From Deinococcus phoenicis (GTDB taxonomy: Bacteria; Deinococcota; Deinococci; Deinococcales; Deinococcaceae): a DNA stretch of 64,000 bases. A program made the translations under genes and the position numbers. The notes beneath the pieces were generated by a model that ran no database searches, was not told the origin of the DNA, and saw nothing but the letters and a program-made list of their open reading frames with translations. Location: assembly GCF_000599865.1 (NCBI RefSeq), contig NZ_JHAC01000044.1:1-64000 (forward strand). Reading direction: 5' to 3'. Positions 9,761 through 17,048 of the stretch are shown here, piece after piece; within the stretch, counting starts at the first letter, position 1, and every line of letters begins with the position of its first letter.

Positions 9761-9764
9761 AGTT

Positions 9765-10454
9765 TCAGCCCTGCAGGGCCTCGGCGAACCAGCGGGTCAC
9801 CACGTCGGGCCGGGTGATCGCGCTGCCCACTACGACGAAACTGGCCCCCTGCGCCAGCGCCCGGGCCGCGTCGGCGGGCGTATTCAGCCGGCCCTCCGCC
9901 ACGAAAGGAAGCCCCGTCTCACGGAGTTCGTCCAGCAGTGCCCAGTCCGGCTGACTGAGCTGGCGGCTGTAGGGTGTATACCCGCTCATGGTGGTGCTCA
10001 CGATGTCGGCCCCCAGGGCCAGCGCGGCGCGGGCTTCCTCCAGGGTGCTGATGTCCGCCATCACCAGCGCACCCGCAGCGTGAACGGCAGCGAACATCTC
10101 CGCCAGCGGTTCCGGGCGGGGACGCAGCGTGGCGTCCAGCGCGACGATCTCTGCCCCCAGCTCTGCCAGCCGCACGGCCTCCGCAGCGGTCGGCGTGATG
10201 TAGATCTCGGTGTCCTCGCGGTCGGTCTTCGTCAGGCCGATGATCGGCAGGTCGGTCACGGCCCGCACCGCCTGCATGTCCCCGAAGCCCTGGAGACGCA
10301 GCCCCGCCGCCCCCCCGCGTTCCGCCGCCAGGGCCAGGCGGCTGATGATGTAGGGGTCGCGCAGGGGGCTGTCCGGATTCGCCTGGCAGGACACCACCAG
10401 ACGCCCACGCAGCCGCTCCAGCACGGCATGCTCCGGCACGCGCCCCTCAGGCAT
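9765..10454 (-). CDS. nanE: N-acetylmannosamine-6-phosphate 2-epimerase NanE
   Basis: NanE converts ManNAc-6-phosphate to GlcNAc-6-phosphate in sialic-acid catabolism. The 229-residue TIM-barrel protein carries family signatures: RLVVSCQA near the N-terminus, SPLRDPYIISRLA, LPIIGLTKTD, YITPT and DISTLEEARAALALGADIVSTT, then FVAEGRLNTPADAARAL near the end. The start MPEGRVPEH at 10454 is chosen because it overlaps the end of the lyase gene by 8 bases and matches the usual NanE length. Longer in-frame starts extend into the upstream gene. The following kinase gene is decayed. Confidence 0.92.
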   Translation of the reverse strand: MPEGRVPEHAVLERLRGRLVVSCQANPDSPLRDPYIISRLALAAERGGAAGLRLQGFGDMQAVRAVTDLPIIGLTKTDREDTEIYITPTAAEAVRLAELGAEIVALDATLRPRPEPLAEMFAAVHAAGALVMADISTLEEARAALALGADIVSTTMSGYTPYSRQLSQPDWALLDELRETGLPFVAEGRLNTPADAARALAQGASFVVVGSAITRPDVVTRWFAEALQG

Positions 10455-11367
10455 GGGCGAGCAGGCCCTCGGCGGCCAGGATAGCCTCGACGCGGCGGGT
10501 CTCGTCGGCATTCAGGGGGGCGTTCGGGCGGTGCATGTGGTGCTGGGGGATCAGGCCCAGCAGCCGCAGCGCCGTCTTAAAGCCGCCCACACCCGAGGCG
10601 TTCGGGCTGGTGCGGGGCGTCCCCTGGAGGGCGATCGCGAACAGGCGGATCAGGCGTTCCTGGATGTGGCGCGCCTCCCGCCAGTCTTCCCGCCGCGCGG
10701 CGTCGTACAGGGCTACGTACCCCGCCGGGTCCACGTTCCCCAGACCCGGCACGCAGCCGTGCGCGCCGATCATCAGCGCCGTGTCCACCATCAGTTCCGA
10801 GCCGGTGAACAGGCGGAAGTCGGGGTCACCCTGGCACTCCAGCGCCAACAGGCGGAAGTTGGTGTCGTCGCCGCTGCTGTCCTTGAGGCCCTCGATCAGG
10901 CCCTGGGCGCGCAGCTGCCGCAGGGTGGCACGTTCCAGCTTCACGTGGACGCACACGGGAATGTCGTAGGCCATGATCGGCAGCGGCACGGCCTGCCGGA
11001 CCGCCCGGAAGTGCTCGACGATCTCGGCCTGGCTGGTGCGGGTGTAGAAGGGCGCGGTGACCACCAGGCCGTCCACACCCGCCGCCTGCGCGTCCCGGGC
11101 GTGCGCGATCACGCGGTCGGTGGTGGGGTCGATCACGCCGGCCAGCAGCGGCACCCGCCCCGCCACCTCGTCCACCGCGATGCGCAGCACCTCGCGGCGC
11201 TGGGGGGCGTCCATGAAGACGACCTCGCTGCTGGAGCCGAGGAGAAAGAGGCCGTGGACGCCGCCGTCCAGCAGGTGCCGGAGGACGCGCCGCAGGGCGG
11301 GTTCGTCCACCTGGAAATCGGGCGTAAGGGGGGTGACGACGGGGGGAATGATGCCGTGGAGTTGCAT
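10447..11367 (-). CDS. nanA: DapA/NanA-family lyase (probable N-acetylneuraminate lyase)
   Basis: This is a class I aldolase of the dihydrodipicolinate synthase/N-acetylneuraminate lyase family, 306 residues, the normal size. The Schiff-base lysine is in GLKDSSGD and the catalytic tyrosine in IMAYDIP. The N-terminal GSSSEV segment occupies the usual carboxylate-binding position. Neuraminate lyase (Neu5Ac to ManNAc and pyruvate) is inferred from the adjoining nanE, the nanK remnant and nearby nanM rather than from sequence alone. It starts at 11367 (MQLHGIIPPVVTPL) and follows the permease gene in the same operon. Confidence 0.85.
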   Translation of the reverse strand: MQLHGIIPPVVTPLTPDFQVDEPALRRVLRHLLDGGVHGLFLLGSSSEVVFMDAPQRREVLRIAVDEVAGRVPLLAGVIDPTTDRVIAHARDAQAAGVDGLVVTAPFYTRTSQAEIVEHFRAVRQAVPLPIMAYDIPVCVHVKLERATLRQLRAQGLIEGLKDSSGDDTNFRLLALECQGDPDFRLFTGSELMVDTALMIGAHGCVPGLGNVDPAGYVALYDAARREDWREARHIQERLIRLFAIALQGTPRTSPNASGVGGFKTALRLLGLIPQHHMHRPNAPLNADETRRVEAILAAEGLLAHA

Positions 11368-11402
11368 GGAAAACCTCGGAGGAGCGTGGGGGGGAAGGGG
11401 GA

Positions 11403-12281
11403 TCAGGCCTTGGCCTTGGGGTCGAGGGCGTCGCGCAGGCCGTCCCCGACGAAGTTGGTCGCCAGCACGGTCAGGACGATCAACGCGCCGGCGGGCATCC
11501 ACTGCCAGGGGTAGGCTTCGAGCACGGTGAGTTCGCGGGCGGCGGTCAGGAGGTTGCCCCAGCTCGCCTGCGGCGGCTGCACGCCCAGGCCCAGGAAGCT
11601 CAGGCCCGCTTCCAGCAGGATGGCGCTCGCCACGCCCAGGCTGACGAACACCACCAGCACGTCCACCACGTTGGGCAGCGCATGTTTCAGGAGAATGCGG
11701 CGGTCGGGGGCACCCAGCGCCGTCGCCGCCGCGATGAATTCCAGTTCGCGGACCGAGAGCAGCTTGGCGCGCACCAGGCGGCAGGCCAGCGGCCAACCCA
11801 GCAGCCCGATGATCAGGATGGTCTTGTCGATGCCGGGGCCGACGATGGCGGCCAGCGTGAGCAGCACGATGATGCTGGGAAAGGTCATCACCACGTCCAC
11901 GAAGCGCATGATCAGGTTGTCCACCCAGCCGCCGAAATACCCGGCGAGCGCGCCCAGCGTGGTGCCGACCACGACCGAGATCAGGGTGCTGAGCAGGCCC
12001 ACCAGCAGCGACACCCGCCCCGCCGACAGGGTGCGCGCGAAGATGTCGCGCCCAGTCTGGTCGGTGCCCAGCCAGTGGATGGCACCTGGCGGCTGGTTGC
12101 GCGCCAGCAGGTCGATCTGTTCGGGGGTAAAGCGGGAAGCGGCGGGGCCGAACACGACCAGCAGCACGATCAGGCCCAGCAGGACCAGCCCGGCCACCGC
12201 GAGCCGGTGACGCAGGAAGCGGGTGGTGGCCATCCGGGCGGGGGTGCGGACGGCGGTAGGAGCAGGAGCGGCAGTGGTCAT
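11403..12281 (-). CDS. ABC transporter permease, DppC/OppC type
   Basis: This is the second membrane subunit of a peptide/nickel-family importer. Several hydrophobic segments follow an N-terminal RFLRHRLAVAGLVLLGLIVL helix. The region before the conserved core carries the family feature HWLGTDQTGRD, and the EAA-like loop contains AATALGAPDRRILLKHALPN. The start is set at MTTAAPAPT (12281), preceded by GAGG; a GTG at 12299 is an alternative. It lies 127 bases after dppB and is followed by the lyase gene. Context suggests sialic acid or sialoglycoconjugate uptake, comparable to the peptide-family SatABCD system of Haemophilus ducreyi. No ATPase subunit is encoded in this operon. Confidence 0.9.
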   Translation of the reverse strand: MTTAAPAPTAVRTPARMATTRFLRHRLAVAGLVLLGLIVLLVVFGPAASRFTPEQIDLLARNQPPGAIHWLGTDQTGRDIFARTLSAGRVSLLVGLLSTLISVVVGTTLGALAGYFGGWVDNLIMRFVDVVMTFPSIIVLLTLAAIVGPGIDKTILIIGLLGWPLACRLVRAKLLSVRELEFIAAATALGAPDRRILLKHALPNVVDVLVVFVSLGVASAILLEAGLSFLGLGVQPPQASWGNLLTAARELTVLEAYPWQWMPAGALIVLTVLATNFVGDGLRDALDPKAKA

Positions 12282-12310
12282 CGGGAGCCTCATAACCACT
12301 CCGATTGAAA

Positions 12311-12326
12311 GGTTGACTGGTCAACC
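12311..12326. promoter_or_regulatory. Perfect palindrome between the permease genes
   Basis: GGTTGAC-TG-GTCAACC is a 7-bp inverted repeat with a 2-base centre in the 127-base gap between the two permease genes, just upstream of the second permease on the minus strand. It contains the TGGT...ACC spacing seen in FadR-type operators but differs from the TCAGA/TCTGA palindromes upstream. It could be an internal operator or an mRNA hairpin. Confidence 0.4.
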
Positions 12327-12426
12327 TGAAAATCCGACCGGAGGGAGAAGGAGAAAGTACAGGTTTCGCAGAATGGAACAACAAGCGGCCCTTTCCCGAT
12401 TGTTGTGGAATGAAGCCAAACCTGTA

Positions 12427-13380
12427 TCACGTGTAACGAATGCGGGGGTCGATCAGGCCGTACATCAGGTCGGTGATCAGGTTCGCCAGCAGGATGGTCC
12501 CGGCCAGCACCAGCGTGGTGCCCATGATCATCGGGTAGTCGCGGGCGTCGATGGCGTCGAGGTACAGTTGCCCGGTCCCCGGCCAGGAAAAGATGGATTC
12601 CAGAAAGACCGCCCCGCCGATCAGGTTGGCGACGTTGGCCCCGATCACGGTCACGACCGGAATCAGTGCGTTGCGCAACACGTGCTTGCTCACCACCCGC
12701 GGGTACGCGACGCCCTTGGCGCTGGCGGTGCGGACGTAATCCTGGTGAATGACTTCCAGAATGCTCGACCGCGTGTAGCGCATCAAGACCGCGACGTAGG
12801 TCACGGACAGGATCAGGGCGGGCAGGGCGAGGTGCGACAGGATGTCCAGCACGCCGCCGTCGCCCGGCGTCTGGTAGCCCCCGGCGGGAAACCACTTCAG
12901 TTTCAGCGCGAAGACGTACAGGCCCAGCAGCCCGGCCAGGAAGGCGGGGGTGGAGATGCCCAGGAACGCGAACACGGTCAGCACGTTGTCGAGGGCCGTG
13001 TAGCGCCTCACGGCGGCCATCACGCCGAACAGGACGCCCAGCACCACGCCCAGGCCCATCCCCGCCCCCATCAGCAGCAGCGTGGGAGGGAGCCGCCGGG
13101 CGATCTCGGCGGCCACGGGTTCGCCGTTCTTGATGCGGTAGCCCAGGTCGCCCTGCACGGCGTGCTGAAGCCAGCGGGCATACTGCACGGCCTTGGGCTG
13201 GTCGAGGCCCAGCTCATGCCGGATGATGGCGCGCTGCTCGGCGGTCACGACCTGATCCGGCGGGATGTAGGCGTCCAGCGGATCGCCGGGCGTGAATTGC
13301 AGCAGCGTGAAGATGATGGCGGTAATGACCAGCAGCAGCGGGATACTGATCAGCAGACGCCGCAGTGCGTAGATTCCCAT
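12427..13380 (-). CDS. ABC transporter permease, DppB/OppB type
   Basis: This is the first membrane subunit of the same importer, 317 residues. The N-terminus YALRRLLISIPLLLVITAII is the typical first transmembrane helix, followed by FTLLQFTPGDP, the family signature. A large extracytoplasmic loop (ELGLDQPKAVQYARWLQHAV) precedes the binding-protein-dependent transport domain. Its EAA-like loop reads RTASAKGVAYPRVVSKHVLRN. It lies 58 bases after the binding-protein gene. Start ATG 13380. Confidence 0.92.
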   Translation of the reverse strand: MGIYALRRLLISIPLLLVITAIIFTLLQFTPGDPLDAYIPPDQVVTAEQRAIIRHELGLDQPKAVQYARWLQHAVQGDLGYRIKNGEPVAAEIARRLPPTLLLMGAGMGLGVVLGVLFGVMAAVRRYTALDNVLTVFAFLGISTPAFLAGLLGLYVFALKLKWFPAGGYQTPGDGGVLDILSHLALPALILSVTYVAVLMRYTRSSILEVIHQDYVRTASAKGVAYPRVVSKHVLRNALIPVVTVIGANVANLIGGAVFLESIFSWPGTGQLYLDAIDARDYPMIMGTTLVLAGTILLANLITDLMYGLIDPRIRYT

Positions 13381-13438
13381 AGGTCACCTGTGGATGGGGC
13401 GGGAGCCGGGTTGCCCCGGGCCTCCCGCCCGGAGCGGC

Positions 13439-14974
13439 TTACCGGATGTCCCAGTCCTCGGCGTGGTCGTCGTAGCGGCCACCGCCGGGCGCGGGCGTCC
13501 ACACGAAGTTCACCAGGTTCTTGCTGGCCCCGCCAAACCGCTTGGCGACCCACAGCGTGTCCCAGGGCAATTGGGCGTTGCTGGCCTTGCACAGGTCCTG
13601 GTAGATGGTGGCGCGCCTGGCCGGGCTGGTTTCCGCCTGGCCCGCCTCGAAGGCCTTGTCGATGGCCGGGATGTTCACGCGCATGCGGTTGGTGCCGTTG
13701 GGCGGCGTGAAGTCCGAGTGCAGGTTGGCATACATCACGTCGGGGTCGGGGCCGTTGGCGCTGCCCGCGTATACCAGGTCGAAGGTGGGCTTGGCCTTGT
13801 CGGTCGTCTGGCCGAAGGTGGGCGCGTCCACGAAACGGGGCGTGACCTTCATGCCGACCTGCGCCAGCATCTGCTGGATGGTCACCAGCACGTCCTTGCT
13901 GAGCTGGTCGCCGTAGTAGGTCAGCAGCTCGACATTCTCGTTCGGGTTCCACTTTGCGGCCTGGAGCAGTTGCCGCGCCTTGGCGGGGTCGTACCCATAG
14001 GCGTTCAGGCCCTTGGGAACATATTTGGCGTTCGTGACCACGCAGCCCGCGAGTTCCGCCCCGCCGCCGTAGAGCTGCTTGACGATGGTCGCGCGGTCGA
14101 TGGCGTACATCACGGCCTGCCGGATGCGGGGATCCTTGAAGCGCGGGTCGGTGCCGTTGAAGCCGATGTAGTTCACCACCTGCGACGGCCCGGCGATGAT
14201 GGTCGCGTTGTTGCCCACCGTCTTGGTGTCGTCCAGGCTGAGGTACGTGAAGTGGATGTCGCCGGACTTGAGGGCCAGCACGGCGGCGGCGGGTTCCTTG
14301 AAGTAGCGGTTGACCAGTCGGTCCACCTTCGGCCTGCCCCGGTAGTAGCCCGGGTTGGCCTTGAGTTCCACGTACTGGTCGGGCACGTACTTGCTCCACA
14401 TGAAAGGGCCGGTGCCGACGGGGTTCGTGCGCCACCACGCCGAGTTCCGCAGTTCCTTGGCCGGAATCTTCGCCAGCTCATGCTGCGGCAGGATCATGAA
14501 GTTGGTCAGGCCGTCGAGCAGCGCCGCATTCGGCTTGCTGAGGGTCAGGATCACCGTGCGGTCGTTGGGCGTCTGGACGTTTTTGATGTTGGCGAACTTG
14601 GAGGCGAAGGGGCTGCCCGAGTCGGGATTCATCGCCAGATCGATGGAGAACTTCACGTCCCTGGACGTAAAGGGCTGGCCGTCGTGCCACTTCACGCCCG
14701 GGCGCAGCACGAAGGTGTACTTCTTGCCGCCGTCCGCGACCGTCCACGACGACGCCAGGTCCCCGCTGATCTTCTTGAAGTTCACGTCGTACAGGACCAG
14801 CGTGCCGAAGTACTTGTTCAGCCAGGTGAAGCCCGCCGAGTTGGTCAGAGGATTGAAGGCCTGCGGGGCGCCACCGGGGCCGACATCAAAAGCGCCGGTG
14901 ATGACCTTGTCGGCGGCGGCCGTGCCGAGCGAGGCGCAGGCGAGGGTCAGGCCAAGCAGAGAACGTTTCAGCAT
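13439..14974 (-). CDS. Extracytoplasmic solute-binding protein, peptide/nickel family (SBP_bac_5)
   Basis: This is the 511-residue binding protein of the importer. MLKRSLLGLTLACASLGTAA is a signal peptide. The mature part has cluster C features: FNPLTNSAGFTWLNKYFGTL, then YTFVLRPGVKWHDGQPFTSRDV, the usual signature near residue 90. ATG 14974 is chosen over 14989 because AGGAG lies 7 bases upstream and the signal peptide begins there. It starts 11 bases after the regulator gene, so regulator, binding protein, permeases, lyase and epimerase form one operon. Ligand unknown; sialic acid is inferred from neighbours. Confidence 0.9.
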   Translation of the reverse strand: MLKRSLLGLTLACASLGTAAADKVITGAFDVGPGGAPQAFNPLTNSAGFTWLNKYFGTLVLYDVNFKKISGDLASSWTVADGGKKYTFVLRPGVKWHDGQPFTSRDVKFSIDLAMNPDSGSPFASKFANIKNVQTPNDRTVILTLSKPNAALLDGLTNFMILPQHELAKIPAKELRNSAWWRTNPVGTGPFMWSKYVPDQYVELKANPGYYRGRPKVDRLVNRYFKEPAAAVLALKSGDIHFTYLSLDDTKTVGNNATIIAGPSQVVNYIGFNGTDPRFKDPRIRQAVMYAIDRATIVKQLYGGGAELAGCVVTNAKYVPKGLNAYGYDPAKARQLLQAAKWNPNENVELLTYYGDQLSKDVLVTIQQMLAQVGMKVTPRFVDAPTFGQTTDKAKPTFDLVYAGSANGPDPDVMYANLHSDFTPPNGTNRMRVNIPAIDKAFEAGQAETSPARRATIYQDLCKASNAQLPWDTLWVAKRFGGASKNLVNFVWTPAPGGGRYDDHAEDWDIR

Positions 14975-14985
14975 AGAACTCTCCT

Positions 14986-15723
14986 TCAAGAAGTGGGGGT
15001 CTGGGCCGGGGGCGGGAGGATATCGGTGACGGTGGGCGGGGTTTCCAGTTCGGGTCCCAGCCGCTCGCGAATCTGCTGGAAGTGGGCGTGCATCGCCTCG
15101 GTGATGCGGTGAGGGTCCCCGGCCCGCAGGGCGTTCAGGATGGCGAGGTGGTCTTGCGCGGTCTGCTCCAGGTTCCAGTGGGTGACGTTCGCGCTGCCGT
15201 GCAGGCGGCGAAACACTTCCCAGAACAGTTCGACCAGCCGGTTCAGAAAGGGATTCTGGAGCGGCCCGTAGAGGGCCAGGTGAAACTCGCGGTCCTCGTC
15301 CTCGAAGGTCTCGCCGGCCTGGGCCTTCTGGAGCATCTGCCGGGCCAGCCGTTCGAGATGGTCGAGTTGCTCGGGGGTCGCCCGGTGGGCCACCATGCCG
15401 ATCAGCCCTTCTTCGAGTGCGGTGCGCACCTGCAGGAGGTCCCGCAGGGACTTGCCACCCACGGCAAAGGAGTAGGGCAGGTTCTCGAAGATGCTGTCGA
15501 ACGTAAAGGCCTTGACGTAGATGCCCTCGCCCTGCCGGGCTTCCAGAATCCCGACCGCCTCCAGGCTCTTGACGCCCTCGCGCAGGGAAAGGCGGCTCAT
15601 GCCCATGTCGCGGGCCAGCTGCGTCTCGGGGGGCAGCAGGTCGCCGGGCTTGAGATGGTGTTCTTCGATATAGCGCTTGATGGCAATCTGCGCCTGTCGG
15701 TACGCCGGAACTCGAGCGGCCAT
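14986..15723 (-). CDS. GntR-family (FadR subfamily) transcriptional regulator, probable nan repressor
   Basis: This 245-residue protein has an N-terminal winged helix (RQAQIAIKRYIEEHHLKPGD, then LPPETQLARDMGMSRLSLREGVKSLE) and a C-terminal all-helical FCD ligand-binding domain. That domain ends with HLAILNALRAGDPHRITEAM. FadR-subfamily members such as E. coli NanR control sialic-acid genes, and the position at the head of the importer/lyase operon fits. It starts at ATG 15723 with AGGAGG upstream. A perfect palindrome lies between its -10 box and start codon, pointing to autorepression. Confidence 0.9.
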   Translation of the reverse strand: MAARVPAYRQAQIAIKRYIEEHHLKPGDLLPPETQLARDMGMSRLSLREGVKSLEAVGILEARQGEGIYVKAFTFDSIFENLPYSFAVGGKSLRDLLQVRTALEEGLIGMVAHRATPEQLDHLERLARQMLQKAQAGETFEDEDREFHLALYGPLQNPFLNRLVELFWEVFRRLHGSANVTHWNLEQTAQDHLAILNALRAGDPHRITEAMHAHFQQIRERLGPELETPPTVTDILPPPAQTPTS

Positions 15724-15736
15724 TTCGCCTCCTTCA

Positions 15737-15785
15737 TATCAGATGTCTGATAAGGAAGCATAGGGAGCTGTAGAGCTGGCGTCAA
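15737..15785 (-). promoter_or_regulatory. Promoter and operator of the GntR/importer operon
   Basis: On the minus strand TTGACG (15785-15780) is followed after 17 bases by TATGCT (15762-15757), a good sigma-70-type promoter. Directly downstream is the palindrome TATCAGATGTCTGATA (15737-15752), with arms TATCAGA/TCTGATA, placed to block initiation when bound. Confidence 0.8.
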
Positions 15786-15867
15786 GGGGGAGAGGTGGGA
15801 TTGCACCTATGCGCTCTACGGGGACGCGCCGGATGGGCGAGAGGAAGCCGCTGCTCTGCTCCCGCCC

Positions 15868-15881
15868 ATCAGATGTCTGAT
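15868..15881. promoter_or_regulatory. Second nan-type palindrome (upstream of esterase)
   Basis: ATCAGATGTCTGAT repeats the core of the palindrome at 15737-15752 exactly, 130 bases away centre to centre. It lies 38 bases before the esterase start codon. No clear -35/-10 pair is seen for the plus strand here. It is probably bound by the adjacent GntR-family regulator. Confidence 0.75.
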
Positions 15882-15918
15882 AGATTACCCGCCACTTTAA
15901 TCCCATCAGGAGGTTTCC

Positions 15919-16881
15919 TTGCTTCCCTTCAGCCCCACCGATCCCCAGCTCGAACCCGCCCTGGCGCTGGTCGAGCCGCTGCCGTTCACCCTCGCGGGGC
16001 TGTCCGCCCGACGGGCCGAACAGTTGCGCCGCTACCGGACACAGGCCCCCCTGCCCCGCCCGGACATCCAGACTGAAGAACATCCGCTCCCCTGTCCGGA
16101 CGGGGAGGGCGAACTTTCGCTCAAGCTGTACCGGCCTGCCGACGTGCCCGGGGTGCTGCCCGCAATGCTCTGGTTCCACGGCGGGGGCTATGTGGGCGGC
16201 ACGGTGGTGATGGACGACGCCCTCTGCGAGGACCTGGCCCGCGACGTGCGGTGCGTGGTGGTGTCCGCCGAATACCGCCTCGCACCCGAGAACCCCTACC
16301 CGGCGGCCCTGGAGGATGCGTTCGCGGCCCTTGGCTGGGTCGCGGCCCAGGCCAGGGCACTGGGGATCGATCCCGGCCGGATCGCTATCGGCGGGGCGAG
16401 TGCCGGGGCGGGGCTGGCGGCCTCGCTGGCCCTCCTGACGCGGGACCGGGGCGGCCCCAGGCCCTGCCTCCAGCTGCTGAGCTATCCCATGCTGGACCGG
16501 GACACCTCCCGCGACCCGGCGCTGGTCTCGGGGGTGGGCGAACATCCCCTCTGGCCGCACCACCACAACCGCCTGGCCTGGCAGGCGTACACCGGCCATC
16601 TCGCGGACCCCGCAGACGCGCCCTATGCCTCACCGGTCCACGTCCCCGACCTCACGGCCCTGCCCCCGGCCTGGGTCGGTGTGGGGGACCTGGACCTCTT
16701 CTACGCCGAGAACCGGCACTATGCCGCGCGCCTGGCCCGGGCCGGCGTGCCCACCGTGTTCCGGTGTTACCCGGGGGCCTACCACGGCTTCGACCGGCTG
16801 GTTCCCGGGGCGGACCTCTCACGGCAATTCGAACACGAGCGCAATGCCGCCTTGCGCGGGGCGCTGCATCCTCGGGCGTGA
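15919..16881 (+). CDS. Alpha/beta-hydrolase esterase, HSL family
   Basis: This 320-residue hormone-sensitive-lipase-type esterase has the oxyanion motif HGGG at 87-90, nucleophile S161 in GGASAGA, acid D259 in GDLDLF and His289 in GAYHGFD. No signal peptide is seen, so it is probably cytoplasmic. The start is a TTG at 15919 with AGGAGG six bases upstream. It is divergent from the GntR operon and shares its operator type, so a role in removing O-acetyl groups from sialic acids is plausible but inferred. The nucleophile motif has Ala in place of the usual Asp (GASAG against GDSAG). Confidence 0.88.
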   Translation: MLPFSPTDPQLEPALALVEPLPFTLAGLSARRAEQLRRYRTQAPLPRPDIQTEEHPLPCPDGEGELSLKLYRPADVPGVLPAMLWFHGGGYVGGTVVMDDALCEDLARDVRCVVVSAEYRLAPENPYPAALEDAFAALGWVAAQARALGIDPGRIAIGGASAGAGLAASLALLTRDRGGPRPCLQLLSYPMLDRDTSRDPALVSGVGEHPLWPHHHNRLAWQAYTGHLADPADAPYASPVHVPDLTALPPAWVGVGDLDLFYAENRHYAARLARAGVPTVFRCYPGAYHGFDRLVPGADLSRQFEHERNAALRGALHPRA

Positions 16882-16920
16882 ACCACGGACCTGCCCTGCA
16901 CGGGCCACAGCCGACCTGTC

Positions 16921-16990
16921 TTGACAGAAAATGTCGGGCCAGCTACGATCGGTCTCACTTTCAAATCAGATGTCAGATATCTAATATCTG
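16921..16990 (+). promoter_or_regulatory. nanM promoter with two overlapping operators
   Basis: TTGACA (16921-16926), 17 bases, then TACGAT (16944-16949) form a promoter. Downstream are ATCAGATGTCAGAT (16965-16978), a variant of the nan palindrome, and the overlapping perfect inverted repeat CAGATAT-CTA-ATATCTG (16974-16990). The geometry matches the promoter at 15737-15785. Confidence 0.78.
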
Positions 16991-17048
16991 GTGTCGAGGC
17001 GTTTCTGGGGGCTGGCGCGTCCCGCGTCAGGGTCCAGCAAGGAGAACC

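Noticed and set aside
12223..13710. 495-codon plus-strand frame opposite the permease genes
   Set aside because: Composition is His/Gln/Arg-rich antisense of membrane proteins and the frame crosses three genes.
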